Shown one piece after another: positions 1 through 5,970 of a DNA stretch of 6,097 nt. This DNA comes from Candidatus Omnitrophota bacterium (GTDB lineage: Bacteria; Omnitrophota; Gorgyraeia; Zapsychrales; Zapsychraceae): positions 1-6,097 of the forward strand of contig JAGQKQ010000110.1 in NCBI GenBank assembly GCA_020430005.1, given 5' to 3'. The position numbers and the translations under genes were made by a program. How positions within the stretch are numbered: position 1 is the stretch's first letter; every line of letters begins with the position of its first letter. Below the pieces are notes generated by a model. That model had not been told where the DNA came from, ran no database searches, and worked only from the letters and a program-made list of their open reading frames with translations.

Positions 1-345
1 CGCCTCGTAGATGCTCATCTGCTCACCTGTGGGCAGATAGACAGTGACACCACCCTCCGTGCCCGGCGCAAGCTGGTTGCGCAGGCGGATGTTGGCGAAC
101 GTACCCCGGATCATGACTTCATGATTGCCGCGGCGGGTGCCATAGCTGTTGAAATCCGGCTTCTCAATCCCGTTCGCGACGAGATACTCGCCCGCCGGGC
201 TTTTCAGCGCAATGTCGCCCGCTGGCGAAATGTGATCAGTCGTGATCGAGTCGCCAAGCAGCGCCAGGACGCGCGCGCCATGAATGCCTTCGATGGGCGC
301 AGGATCGTGCGCCAGCTCGAAGAAGAATGGCGGCTCCTGAATATA
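1..345 (-). other. High-GC segment coding for the aconitase swivel domain
   Basis: By hand count, positions 1-300 are 62% G+C (186/300), while 361-540 are 40% (72/180) and 361-720 are 46% (165/360). On the minus-strand reading, leucine in this segment is coded by CTG, CTT or CTC and never TTA, whereas TTA is common in the first 640 codons. Alanine and arginine codons also become GCG- and CGC-rich. The change lies between about 315 and 360, over codons for STYIQEPPFF, a conserved linker motif before aconitase domain 4. The frame and the protein family alignment continue without interruption. The segment looks foreign to the rest of the window, through recombination or mis-assembly. Its far boundary is outside the window. 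Confidence 0.8.
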
Positions 346-2286
346 GGTGCTTTTCGCGTTCCAATCGTATAAATCCGATTCAGTGGATGCAATGGCATTC
401 CACTCTTTATTTCCTTTGGAAACATCTTTGTAACGTTTACGGAAAGCCTGCGCGGTGACAAACTTGGAAACATATTCATTGATTTCGTCTTTGCTGGGCC
501 AAATATCTTTTAAGAATACGTCATTTCCGTTACTGTCCTGTCCGATCGGTTCAGTCGACAAGTCAATGTCAACGGTCCCGGCCAAGGCATAAGCGACAAC
601 CAGTGGCGGACTAGCCAGATAATTGGCTTTAACATGCGGGTTTACACGGCCTTCAAAGTTGCGGTTTCCACTTAAAACACTGGCAGCAACAAGATCGCCT
701 TCTGTAACAGCCTTCGCCACCGCTTCCGGTAAAGGTCCGCTGTTTCCGATACAGGTTGTACACCCGTAACCGACAATATGAAAACCAAGTTCTTCTAACG
801 GTTTGATGAGCCCGGATTCGCGGATGTATTCTTCAACCACCTGTGATCCCGGCGCAAAGCTGGTTTTGACAAAACTTTTAACGTTCAAACCTTTTTCCCG
901 AGCCTTTTTGGCCAGTACTCCGGCGCCGATTAAGACGGATGGATTCGATGTGTTTGTACAACTGGTAATCGCCGCGATCACAACCGAACCATGTTCAATC
1001 GTTGTCGATGCTCCGTTTTTGACAACAGCAGTGCTTTTTAACTGTTCGTCTTTTAAACCAAAACCGCGTTTGTCTACCGGTGTGCTGAGAATACTATCAA
1101 AAGATGTTTTCATATCAGATAAGGCAATACGGTCTTGTGGACGTTTTGGTCCGGCTAAACATGGTTGAACGGTGGATAAGTCTAACTCTAACGTGTCCGT
1201 AAATTCGGGATCTTTTGTCGCCGGATTATAGAACATGCCCTGCTCTTTCATGTAGGCTTCGACAAGAGCAACCTCTTCATCGGTACGTCCGGTTAAACGG
1301 TAATAATTCAAGGTTTCATCATCAATCGGGAAAATTCCGATCGTGGCTCCGTATTCCGGTGCCATGTTTGAAATGGTCGCACGGTCAGGCAGGCTTAAGT
1401 GCTGGATCCCGTCGCCATGGAATTCGACAAATTTTCCAACAACGCCCTTTTTCCGCAACATTTCTGTAACGGTTAGAACCAAATCGGTAGCGGTAACGCC
1501 TTCGTTTAAACGGCCGGTCATTTTAAAACCGATCACTTCCGGTAATAACATGTAAATGGGTTCGCCAAGCATAACGGCTTCGGCTTCAATTCCCCCGACA
1601 CCCCAGCCGACAATCCCAAGACCATTGATCATGGTGGTGTGACTGTCTGTTCCAACAAGACTGTCCGGATACGCCCAGTTTTCCCCATTAACGTTTTTTT
1701 GCAAGACACCTTTAGCTAAATATTCCAAATTAACCTGATGAACAATTCCTGTAGCCGGCGGAACAACACGGAAATTTTTAAATGCGTTTTGTCCCCATTT
1801 CAAAAATTCATAACGCTCCTGATTGCGCTGAAATTCAATCGCGACATTTTTTTCCAGGGCATCCGGTGTGCCGAAGGCATCCACCTGAACGGAGTGATCG
1901 ATAACCAAATCGCACGGCACTTGCGGATTAATTTTTTTGTAATCCCCCCCGAGATTTTTTAAACCATTACGCATCGCGGCCAAGTCAACAACACAAGGCA
2001 CACCGGTAAAATCCTGCAAGATAACACGTCCGGGTTTAAAGGCAATTTCTTTGGCATCGGTAGACTTCGGCGACCAGCCGATAATCGTTTGAATATCTTT
2101 TAAAGTGACTTGATAATTGTCACAATTGCGAACGGCACTTTCTAAAAGGACCTTAATCGAAAATGGCAGATTTTCCAGAGAACCGATATTTAAGTCTTTT
2201 AGTTTTTGAAATGAAGCGATGTTATATGTTTGTCCGTTAACGGTGAGTGTTTTTTTGATATCCGCGGGATTAAATTCCGAAGCCAT
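1..2286 (-). CDS. acnA: Aconitate hydratase (AcnA/IRP1 type), C-terminus cut by window edge
   Basis: Converts citrate to isocitrate through cis-aconitate in the cytosolic TCA or glyoxylate cycle, using a [4Fe-4S] cluster. I translated the minus strand from the ATG at 2286: 762 codons run open to position 1, so about 130 residues of a roughly 890-residue family protein are missing. Cluster ligands are Cys443 (in ITSCTNTSNPSV) and Cys509/Cys512 (in GYGCTTCIGNSGPL); the 66- and 3-residue spacings match E. coli AcnA. Other family motifs are DHSVQVD, SLVGTDSHTTMINGLG, GDSITTDHISPAG (about 676-688) and SYGTRRGNHEVMIRGTFANIR, the last carrying active-site arginines. The start is supported by SD AGAAAGGA six bases upstream and a strong promoter. 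Oddity: base composition changes sharply near codon 648 with no frame break (see separate entry). No other family fits; identification is secure, single origin is not. Confidence 0.97.
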   Translation of the reverse strand, partial: MASEFNPADIKKTLTVNGQTYNIASFQKLKDLNIGSLENLPFSIKVLLESAVRNCDNYQVTLKDIQTIIGWSPKSTDAKEIAFKPGRVILQDFTGVPCVVDLAAMRNGLKNLGGDYKKINPQVPCDLVIDHSVQVDAFGTPDALEKNVAIEFQRNQERYEFLKWGQNAFKNFRVVPPATGIVHQVNLEYLAKGVLQKNVNGENWAYPDSLVGTDSHTTMINGLGIVGWGVGGIEAEAVMLGEPIYMLLPEVIGFKMTGRLNEGVTATDLVLTVTEMLRKKGVVGKFVEFHGDGIQHLSLPDRATISNMAPEYGATIGIFPIDDETLNYYRLTGRTDEEVALVEAYMKEQGMFYNPATKDPEFTDTLELDLSTVQPCLAGPKRPQDRIALSDMKTSFDSILSTPVDKRGFGLKDEQLKSTAVVKNGASTTIEHGSVVIAAITSCTNTSNPSVLIGAGVLAKKAREKGLNVKSFVKTSFAPGSQVVEEYIRESGLIKPLEELGFHIVGYGCTTCIGNSGPLPEAVAKAVTEGDLVAASVLSGNRNFEGRVNPHVKANYLASPPLVVAYALAGTVDIDLSTEPIGQDSNGNDVFLKDIWPSKDEINEYVSKFVTAQAFRKRYKDVSKGNKEWNAIASTESDLYDWNAKSTYIQEPPFFFELAHDPAPIEGIHGARVLALLGDSITTDHISPAGDIALKSPAGEYLVANGIEKPDFNSYGTRRGNHEVMIRGTFANIRLRNQLAPGTEGGVTVYLPTGEQMSIYEA

Positions 2287-2338
2287 AAAAAATCCTTTCT
2301 AAATACTGGGGGTTGGTCCTGATAAATCAATGGAACAC

Positions 2339-2367
2339 ATTATATATAAAGGGTTAACAGACGTCAA
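2339..2367 (-). promoter_or_regulatory. Sigma70-like promoter of acnA
   Basis: On the minus strand TTGACG (2367-2362) is followed after exactly 17 bp by TATAAT (2344-2339), a perfect -10 box and a 5/6 -35 box. The predicted start near 2332 gives a leader of about 45 nt carrying SD AGAAAGGA (2300-2293). The promoter lies just beyond the stop codon of the upstream small gene, so acnA can be transcribed on its own. No clear operator was seen over it. Confidence 0.8.
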
Positions 2368-2378
2368 TAGAGGAAAAA

Positions 2379-2621
2379 TTAACGGTGGATAATATTTCCG
2401 CGGTAGATATTGTAGATGACCGTATAGACGGTGAAACTTCCCAGGAGTAGAATGGATAAGGCCTGAAAAGCACCGGATTTATGCAGTGTAAAGACATTAT
2501 CAGCTAATTCCAGAACAAGCGTTGCCAGGAAGTAAAATCCGAAAATTTTAAGCGCCCTCTTCCACCCCGCATCAACACCGATCATCACCAACATAACGAT
2601 AAAAACGACAAATAAAAACAT
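2379..2621 (-). CDS. Small hydrophobic membrane protein of unknown function
   Basis: An 80-residue protein I do not recognise. It is almost wholly hydrophobic, with likely membrane segments at about residues 1-16, 25-42 and 52-72, joined by a short basic stretch (GWKRALK, 19-25) and a polar loop (ADNVFTLHKSG, 40-50), and ending in the basic tail RGNIIHR. The ATG at 2621 is preceded by SD AGAAAGG (2636-2630) eight bases upstream, and a promoter-like pair lies further up, so this is probably a real gene rather than a chance reading frame. The SD sits in a 39-bp inverted repeat, which may control its expression. It lies between a lipoprotein gene and acnA on the same strand, but both it and acnA have separate promoters, so a shared function is not implied. 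No catalytic motif is visible. Confidence 0.75.
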   Translation of the reverse strand: MFLFVVFIVMLVMIGVDAGWKRALKIFGFYFLATLVLELADNVFTLHKSGAFQALSILLLGSFTVYTVIYNIYRGNIIHR

Positions 2622-2623
2622 AT

Positions 2624-2662
2624 ATTAAGCCTTTCTGTGGTTTTTCCACGTTCTGGCTTAAT
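2624..2662 (-). repeat. 39-bp interrupted inverted repeat over leader and SD of the small membrane gene
   Basis: Outer arms ATTAAGCC (2624-2631) and GGCTTAAT (2655-2662) are perfect 8-bp complements. Inside are GTGG (2637-2640) and CCAC (2646-2649) around a 5-base loop, and the two 5-base gaps between inner and outer stems are equal in length. As minus-strand RNA it would fold into a hairpin with a symmetric AGAAC/AGAAA internal loop, the latter being part of the SD. The outer upstream arm also overlaps the proposed -10 box, so it could instead be a DNA operator. There is no U-tract after it, so it is not a terminator. Confidence 0.7.
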
Positions 2663-2688
2663 TATAGAAGGTCTGATGGATTTGTTAA
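2661..2688 (-). promoter_or_regulatory. Probable promoter of the small membrane protein gene
   Basis: Minus strand TTAACA (2688-2683; 5/6 match to the -35 consensus) is separated by 16 bp from a perfect TATAAT (2666-2661). It lies in the gap after the lipoprotein stop codon, about 40 bp upstream of the ATG at 2621. Predicted initiation near 2654 would put only the inner GTGG/CCAC stem of the overlapping inverted repeat fully in the transcript. Confidence 0.6.
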
Positions 2689-2730
2689 TTATAAAACCGG
2701 AGTTTGTTTGTAACGGAAGGAAAAGAGATG

Positions 2731-3402
2731 TTATTTTACCAGCAATGGAATGTTATGCTTAAACATGAGATCTTGCTCTTTGGCCTGGAGTTCCGTTAAG
2801 AACATACGCAGACCGGCTTGAGTTTGAAGGATATCTTTGGATTTTTTGATTTCTTTACGCATGTCTTTATATAACTTGTTCATGTCCTCAAAGAAGGCAA
2901 CTTCATTTTTGCCCCATGTACGATTCACAGAAATAAAAGGATGTTCGACATACCAGCGGCCTTTGTATTTACCGACATACAACAGACGACGGTTGGGAAT
3001 CGAAACAACAAATCGTTGCTCCCCCTTCTTTAACTCAAAGGCATTTTTGATGGCGGTTTTGATTTCTTTACTGCTTGGCGGTTTAAGGTTTGTTCCCCGG
3101 CGATCCATTTCACCCCGCTGGACCATTTGATCGATAGCCTTTTTGCCGACTTTTTCTAACGAGGCGTAAAATTCTCCGACAAGAATATGATTTTCGATAA
3201 TAACTTTTCTCGCTTTTTTATTATCATCACTAATACGCCAGTACTTTTCCAAAGCCTTCCGATCATTTTTATAAGAAGCTTTATAGTATTGGGCAATAGC
3301 CTGTTCCGGCGAGCCTGATCCTCCCCCACACCCGGTGAGAAGGATTATCATAATTGAACAGAGGAACAAATTTATAAAAGAAGAAATTCTAAAATTTCGC
3401 AT
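2731..3402 (-). CDS. Predicted lipoprotein, possibly DUF4878/NTF2-like
   Basis: A 223-residue exported protein. Residues 1-24 form a lipoprotein signal peptide (basic MRNFR, then a hydrophobic core) ending in the lipobox LTGC, with Cys25 as the lipidated residue, followed by a flexible Gly/Ser run. Residues 31-60 (SPEQAIAQYYKASYKNDRKA and onward) resemble the first helices of DUF4878 or NTF2-like lipoproteins; this is from memory of the pattern and is tentative. A central beta-rich part (about 128-160: RFVVSIPNRRLLYVGKY, then GRWYVEHPF) fits such a fold. The C-terminal third is helical and charged and may form a coiled coil. The start follows the upstream gene's stop by 20 bp, with no recognisable SD, so translation may depend on coupling or an A/U-rich leader. 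Function is unknown; envelope location is well supported. Confidence 0.85.
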   Translation of the reverse strand: MRNFRISSFINLFLCSIMIILLTGCGGGSGSPEQAIAQYYKASYKNDRKALEKYWRISDDNKKARKVIIENHILVGEFYASLEKVGKKAIDQMVQRGEMDRRGTNLKPPSSKEIKTAIKNAFELKKGEQRFVVSIPNRRLLYVGKYKGRWYVEHPFISVNRTWGKNEVAFFEDMNKLYKDMRKEIKKSKDILQTQAGLRMFLTELQAKEQDLMFKHNIPLLVK

Positions 3403-3422
3403 AAGTATAATTGAATGAGGTT

Positions 3423-4154
3423 CTATTTAAGCAGTTTTGTAATAAATTCGTCTTTAGGATATAGTCCGAGTTTTGAAAAGGATTCTTCCCCGCCTGATTT
3501 TGTGATCAGTGTCATTTCCCCTTCTTTGGAGCCGGATTTCAGGGATTGGATATCTTCAAGCTTAATTTCCCGGAAGTTATTACTGATTCCATCGCGCTGG
3601 ATAAGGCGCTGGTTGGTTAAAATAAACCAGGCGCTGTTTCCAATTTTATCGTCATCACCAATTCCAACCATAAATTCCCCTTCTTTGGGTGAAAATTGTC
3701 TAAAGAGGACATCAAGGGCGCTACCTTCAAAAGGCGGGTAAGCGGCGACAAATTTTTCATAAAAATTGTTTTTTCCTTCCGGTTGGAAGGCAGAATTGAT
3801 GTGGTTTAATTGACCTTCAGCCCAGCAGCGCATGGTCGTTTGATAAAACTGAACAACCTCGGGATTATTCAGGACAGGGTTTTGCAGGCCTTTTTTTAAG
3901 GCATCGTCGACTTTTTTTACACCGATAAATTCCCATGTATTAAAGCCGTACCAAGCCAGGCACAAAACGATAAAGATTTCCTGTGAAATATTATTCCCGA
4001 AAAAGGCCACGCCGTAGCCGTCATTATAGAGGCCGATGCCCCAGATCAGAATTCCGGTTGTAATAACATAACCCACAATAGCTCCGATCATGCGGTTAAA
4101 TTGGGAAATAATACTTTGGCCGACAATGGCTCCGATAATGACTGGATTAAACAT
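3423..4154 (-). CDS. Membrane-anchored protein with C-terminal bacterial PH-like domain
   Basis: A 243-residue protein I cannot name. The N-terminus is glycine-rich and hydrophobic, with IGAIVG occurring at residues 7-12 and 23-28, and gives membrane segments at about 22-42 and 57-78. A soluble region follows. Its last 85 residues (about 160-243) look like a bacterial PH-like (YokE/PH_2-type) domain: the hallmark WFILTNQRLIQRDG (176-189), a strand-turn with IKLEDIQSLKSG, then MTLITKSGGEESF and a closing helix KDEFITKLLK. Such domains often occur in membrane or stress-associated proteins, but their ligands are mostly unknown. The start at 4154 has a strong SD, AGAAGGAG, seven bases upstream. 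The lipoprotein gene follows after 20 bp, so the two probably form an operon in the cell envelope. The opposite-strand frames here are shadows. Confidence 0.85.
   Translation of the reverse strand: MFNPVIIGAIVGQSIISQFNRMIGAIVGYVITTGILIWGIGLYNDGYGVAFFGNNISQEIFIVLCLAWYGFNTWEFIGVKKVDDALKKGLQNPVLNNPEVVQFYQTTMRCWAEGQLNHINSAFQPEGKNNFYEKFVAAYPPFEGSALDVLFRQFSPKEGEFMVGIGDDDKIGNSAWFILTNQRLIQRDGISNNFREIKLEDIQSLKSGSKEGEMTLITKSGGEESFSKLGLYPKDEFITKLLK
4075..4140 (-). repeat. Short near-identical direct repeat inside the PH-like membrane gene
   Basis: Plus-strand copies at 4075-4092 and 4123-4140 share 16 of 18 bases and are 48 bp (16 codons) apart. They code for the two IGAIVG hexapeptides of the glycine-rich N-terminal segment. 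The protein between and after the copies is not clearly repeated, so either an old partial duplication or convergence on a Gly-zipper-like packing motif is possible. Confidence 0.5.
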
Positions 4155-4194
4155 AACTTTTCTCCTTCTAATTAAGCGTTAAACCTTAGAACAT

Positions 4195-4224
4195 ATATTA
4201 ACAGAAAATAGAAATTTTTCGCAA
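4195..4224 (-). promoter_or_regulatory. Candidate promoter of the PH-like protein and lipoprotein genes
   Basis: Minus strand TTGCGA (4224-4219) and TAATAT (4200-4195) are 18 bp apart, each a 4/6 match to the sigma70 boxes. The position, about 40 bp upstream of the ATG at 4154, is suitable, but AT-richness here offers alternative -10 boxes, so the exact site is uncertain. Confidence 0.4.
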
Positions 4225-4259
4225 AAAAACACCGTATTTTTCATAGTACTCTAAAATGT

Positions 4260-4289
4260 GATATTTTTTCAAAATTAATTCAAAATATC
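4260..4289. repeat. AT-rich inverted and direct repeat next to the -35 box of the radical SAM gene
   Basis: GATATTTT (4260-4267) and AAAATATC (4282-4289) are perfect 8-bp inverted arms 14 bp apart. Inside, TTCAAAAT occurs twice in direct orientation (4268-4275 and 4279-4286), 11 bp apart, about one helical turn. The element ends one base before the TTGAAA -35 box, a typical place for an activator or repressor site. In AT-rich DNA some of this could be chance. Confidence 0.4.
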
Positions 4290-4290
4290 C

Positions 4291-4319
4291 TTGAAATTAG
4301 AGACACTTATGCCTAATAT
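4291..4319 (+). promoter_or_regulatory. Probable promoter of the radical SAM gene
   Basis: TTGAAA (4291-4296, 5/6) and TAATAT (4314-4319, 4/6) are separated by exactly 17 bp. Initiation near 4326 would give a leader of about 40 nt ending in the modest SD AGGGA (4357-4361), only four bases from the ATG. Divergent transcription from this region serves the minus-strand genes. Confidence 0.55.
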
Positions 4320-4365
4320 GAATAACAGATAAGCATGTCACTTAACCGTAACGTTTAGGGAATCC

Positions 4366-5895
4366 ATGAATGTAGCCATCCTTAATCCCTCCTTTGGGGA
4401 AGATTTTGTCCGGGTTGCCCGCTGGGCGGCCAAATCCCGTGGGCGTGTTCAGCGCCATCCTGAATATTTATTAACAGCAGCACAGGTTCTTCTCGATCGT
4501 GGACATAATACTATTTTTGTTGAAGCGGCCGCCCGTAATCTCACGCCGGAAGAATCTTTTGCAATTGTTGAAAATCATAAACCGGATTTGCTGGTTATCC
4601 ATGCCACAACCCCGTCTGTTTATAATGACATTGAACAAGCCAGAATTATTAAAGAACGAACAGGGTGTAAAGTGGCTTTTGTCGGGCAGCATGTGTCGGC
4701 TGAACCGGAAAATACATTAGCGGAAATCGGCCGCGGCGTGGTCGACTATGTTCTGCGGCATGAATACGACTACTCTCTTAGAGATTTAGCTGACGGTATG
4801 TCTCCGGATAAAGTTTTAGGTCTGTCCTGGTTTAACGGCGCGACGGTTGTTAATAATCCAAATTATCCGCCGATTAACGTGGAAGAACTTCCCTTTCCGG
4901 CCTGGCAGTTGATTGAGCCGGAATGGTATCCTGACGGCGGCAAAAAATTTCCGTTTCTAACTTTAATGACGGGACGCGGGTGTAACAATGGTTGCACGTT
5001 CTGTCGTGATCCGCAATTGATGTATGGATATAAACTGCGTAATCGTTCGGCGAAAAGTGTGGTTGATGAGATGGAACACGACCTGAAGCTTCATCCCCAA
5101 ATCCGTGAAATTATGTTCGAGACCGATACCTTTGCCGCTGATGATGAGCATGTCACAGAAGTCTGCAACGAGATTATGAAGCGCGGATTGCACAAAAAGA
5201 TTTCCTGGTCGTGTAATATGCGGGTGAATACGAATCTGGAAGTCCTTCCTCTGATGCGCGAAGCCGGTTGCCGCATGTTGATGACAGGTTTTGAATTCGG
5301 TCACGATGAAGGCTTAAAGGCGATTGCCAAAGGCGGCGTGAATGTGGATATGGCTCGCGATTATGCGTTTCGTGCTAATGAACTGGGCTTCACCGTTCAT
5401 GGATGTTTTATGATCGGCGCCCCCGGAGAAACCAAACAGTCTGCTCAACAGACCATTGATTTTGCCAAGTCCTTACCTTTGGACACCGTTCAGATTACCG
5501 GTGTGGCCGCCTATCCAGGCACATCCATTTATCGCTGGGCTAAAGAAAACAATTATTTGCGCGCCGACGACTGGCGGGAATGGCTGAACGCCCAAAAAGA
5601 ACAACGGACGCTGTTAAGCTATCCCCAATTCTCCAGCCAGGATATTGATGAATATATTGATAAAGGACTGAAAGAGTTTTATCTCCGTCCCAAGCAGATG
5701 TGGCAGATGCTGATTTCAATCCGCTCTATGGGCGATTTATTAAGAAAGCTTCACGGTTTTAAGGCTTTTGTAGAGTATTTCGTCGAGAAATTCTTCGGAA
5801 TTTCAAAAAAGAAGAAAACACGAAAACCGTCAGAAAACGGGCCTAAAGCGGAATCTGTGGCCATTTCCGAAAAAGAGACCGTTTCTGTCTCTTGA
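4366..5895 (+). CDS. B12-binding-domain radical SAM protein (BchE/HpnJ-like group), substrate unknown
   Basis: A 509-residue radical SAM enzyme. Residues 1 to about 150 fit the N-terminal cobalamin-binding-like Rossmann domain of this group (MNVAILNPSFG, then LLTAAQVLLDRGHNTIFVEA, then HKPDLLVIHATTPS, then VGQHVSAEP). The classical DxHxxG cobalamin motif is not visible, as is common in the BchE/HpnJ-type branch. The radical SAM core (about 196-400) has the [4Fe-4S]/SAM motif C206-NNG-C210-TF-C213, with later core motifs FETDTF (251-256), TGFEFG (307-312) and GAPGET (351-356). The C-terminal helical region (about 425-480) includes FYLRPKQMW; a Lys-rich, probably disordered tail follows (480-509). 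Members modify porphyrins, hopanoids, lipids and other molecules; no pathway gene lies nearby, so the substrate cannot be assigned. The cluster would need reduced ferredoxin or flavodoxin, and fdxA is next door, though it has its own promoter. Confidence 0.93.
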   Translation: MNVAILNPSFGEDFVRVARWAAKSRGRVQRHPEYLLTAAQVLLDRGHNTIFVEAAARNLTPEESFAIVENHKPDLLVIHATTPSVYNDIEQARIIKERTGCKVAFVGQHVSAEPENTLAEIGRGVVDYVLRHEYDYSLRDLADGMSPDKVLGLSWFNGATVVNNPNYPPINVEELPFPAWQLIEPEWYPDGGKKFPFLTLMTGRGCNNGCTFCRDPQLMYGYKLRNRSAKSVVDEMEHDLKLHPQIREIMFETDTFAADDEHVTEVCNEIMKRGLHKKISWSCNMRVNTNLEVLPLMREAGCRMLMTGFEFGHDEGLKAIAKGGVNVDMARDYAFRANELGFTVHGCFMIGAPGETKQSAQQTIDFAKSLPLDTVQITGVAAYPGTSIYRWAKENNYLRADDWREWLNAQKEQRTLLSYPQFSSQDIDEYIDKGLKEFYLRPKQMWQMLISIRSMGDLLRKLHGFKAFVEYFVEKFFGISKKKKTRKPSENGPKAESVAISEKETVSVS

Positions 5896-5897
5896 GG

Positions 5898-5921
5898 GTC
5901 AATTGACAAAGCTCCTCGAGG
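5898..5921. repeat. Two palindromes inside the fdxA promoter
   Basis: GTCAATTGAC (5898-5907) is a perfect 10-bp palindrome covering most of the -35 box, and CCTCGAGG (5914-5921) is a perfect 8-bp palindrome in the spacer. Their centres are about 15 bp apart. They could be repressor sites, but short palindromes also arise by chance. Confidence 0.4.
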
Positions 5922-5931
5922 CTGGTATTAT
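5903..5931 (+). promoter_or_regulatory. Strong sigma70-like promoter of fdxA
   Basis: A perfect TTGACA (5903-5908) is followed after exactly 17 bp by TATTAT (5926-5931, 5/6). Initiation near 5938 gives a leader of about 33 nt with the near-ideal SD AGGAGG (5960-5965), five bases from the ATG. It starts eight bases after the radical SAM stop codon, so fdxA need not be read through from that gene, and no terminator is visible between them. Confidence 0.8.
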
Positions 5932-5970
5932 TTAACTGAGCAATAATTAACTTTTTATTAGGAGGAATAA

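Noticed and set aside
315..360. Frameshift or gene fusion at the composition break in acnA
   Set aside because: The frame is continuous and the protein follows the aconitase family on both sides with no inserted or missing block that I can see; the break is compositional only.
121..1962. Plus-strand open frames (121-372, 803-1168, 1215-1469, 1343-1555, 1738-1962) and a minus frame at 204-479
   Set aside because: All lie inside the aconitase coding sequence in other frames; their translations show no family features, while the aconitase frame carries all the conserved motifs.
2624..2662. Inverted repeat as a rho-independent terminator for the lipoprotein gene
   Set aside because: No U-tract follows the stem on either strand, and it lies directly at the SD of the next gene.
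2837..3741. Plus-strand open frames at 2837-3130 and 3415-3741
   Set aside because: They are antisense to the lipoprotein and PH-like protein genes, which have a lipobox, a PH-like signature or a strong SD, whereas these have none.
4155..4365. Small RNA or hidden gene in the 211-bp divergent intergenic region
   Set aside because: The region is AT-rich, has no convincing frame with an SD and no stable GC stem or terminator; promoters and the repeat explain what is visible.
4471..5304. Frames at 4471-4692 (-), 4499-4720 (+), 4963-5304 (-) and 5091-5276 (-)
   Set aside because: They are shadows within the radical SAM gene, with no recognisable domains or upstream signals.
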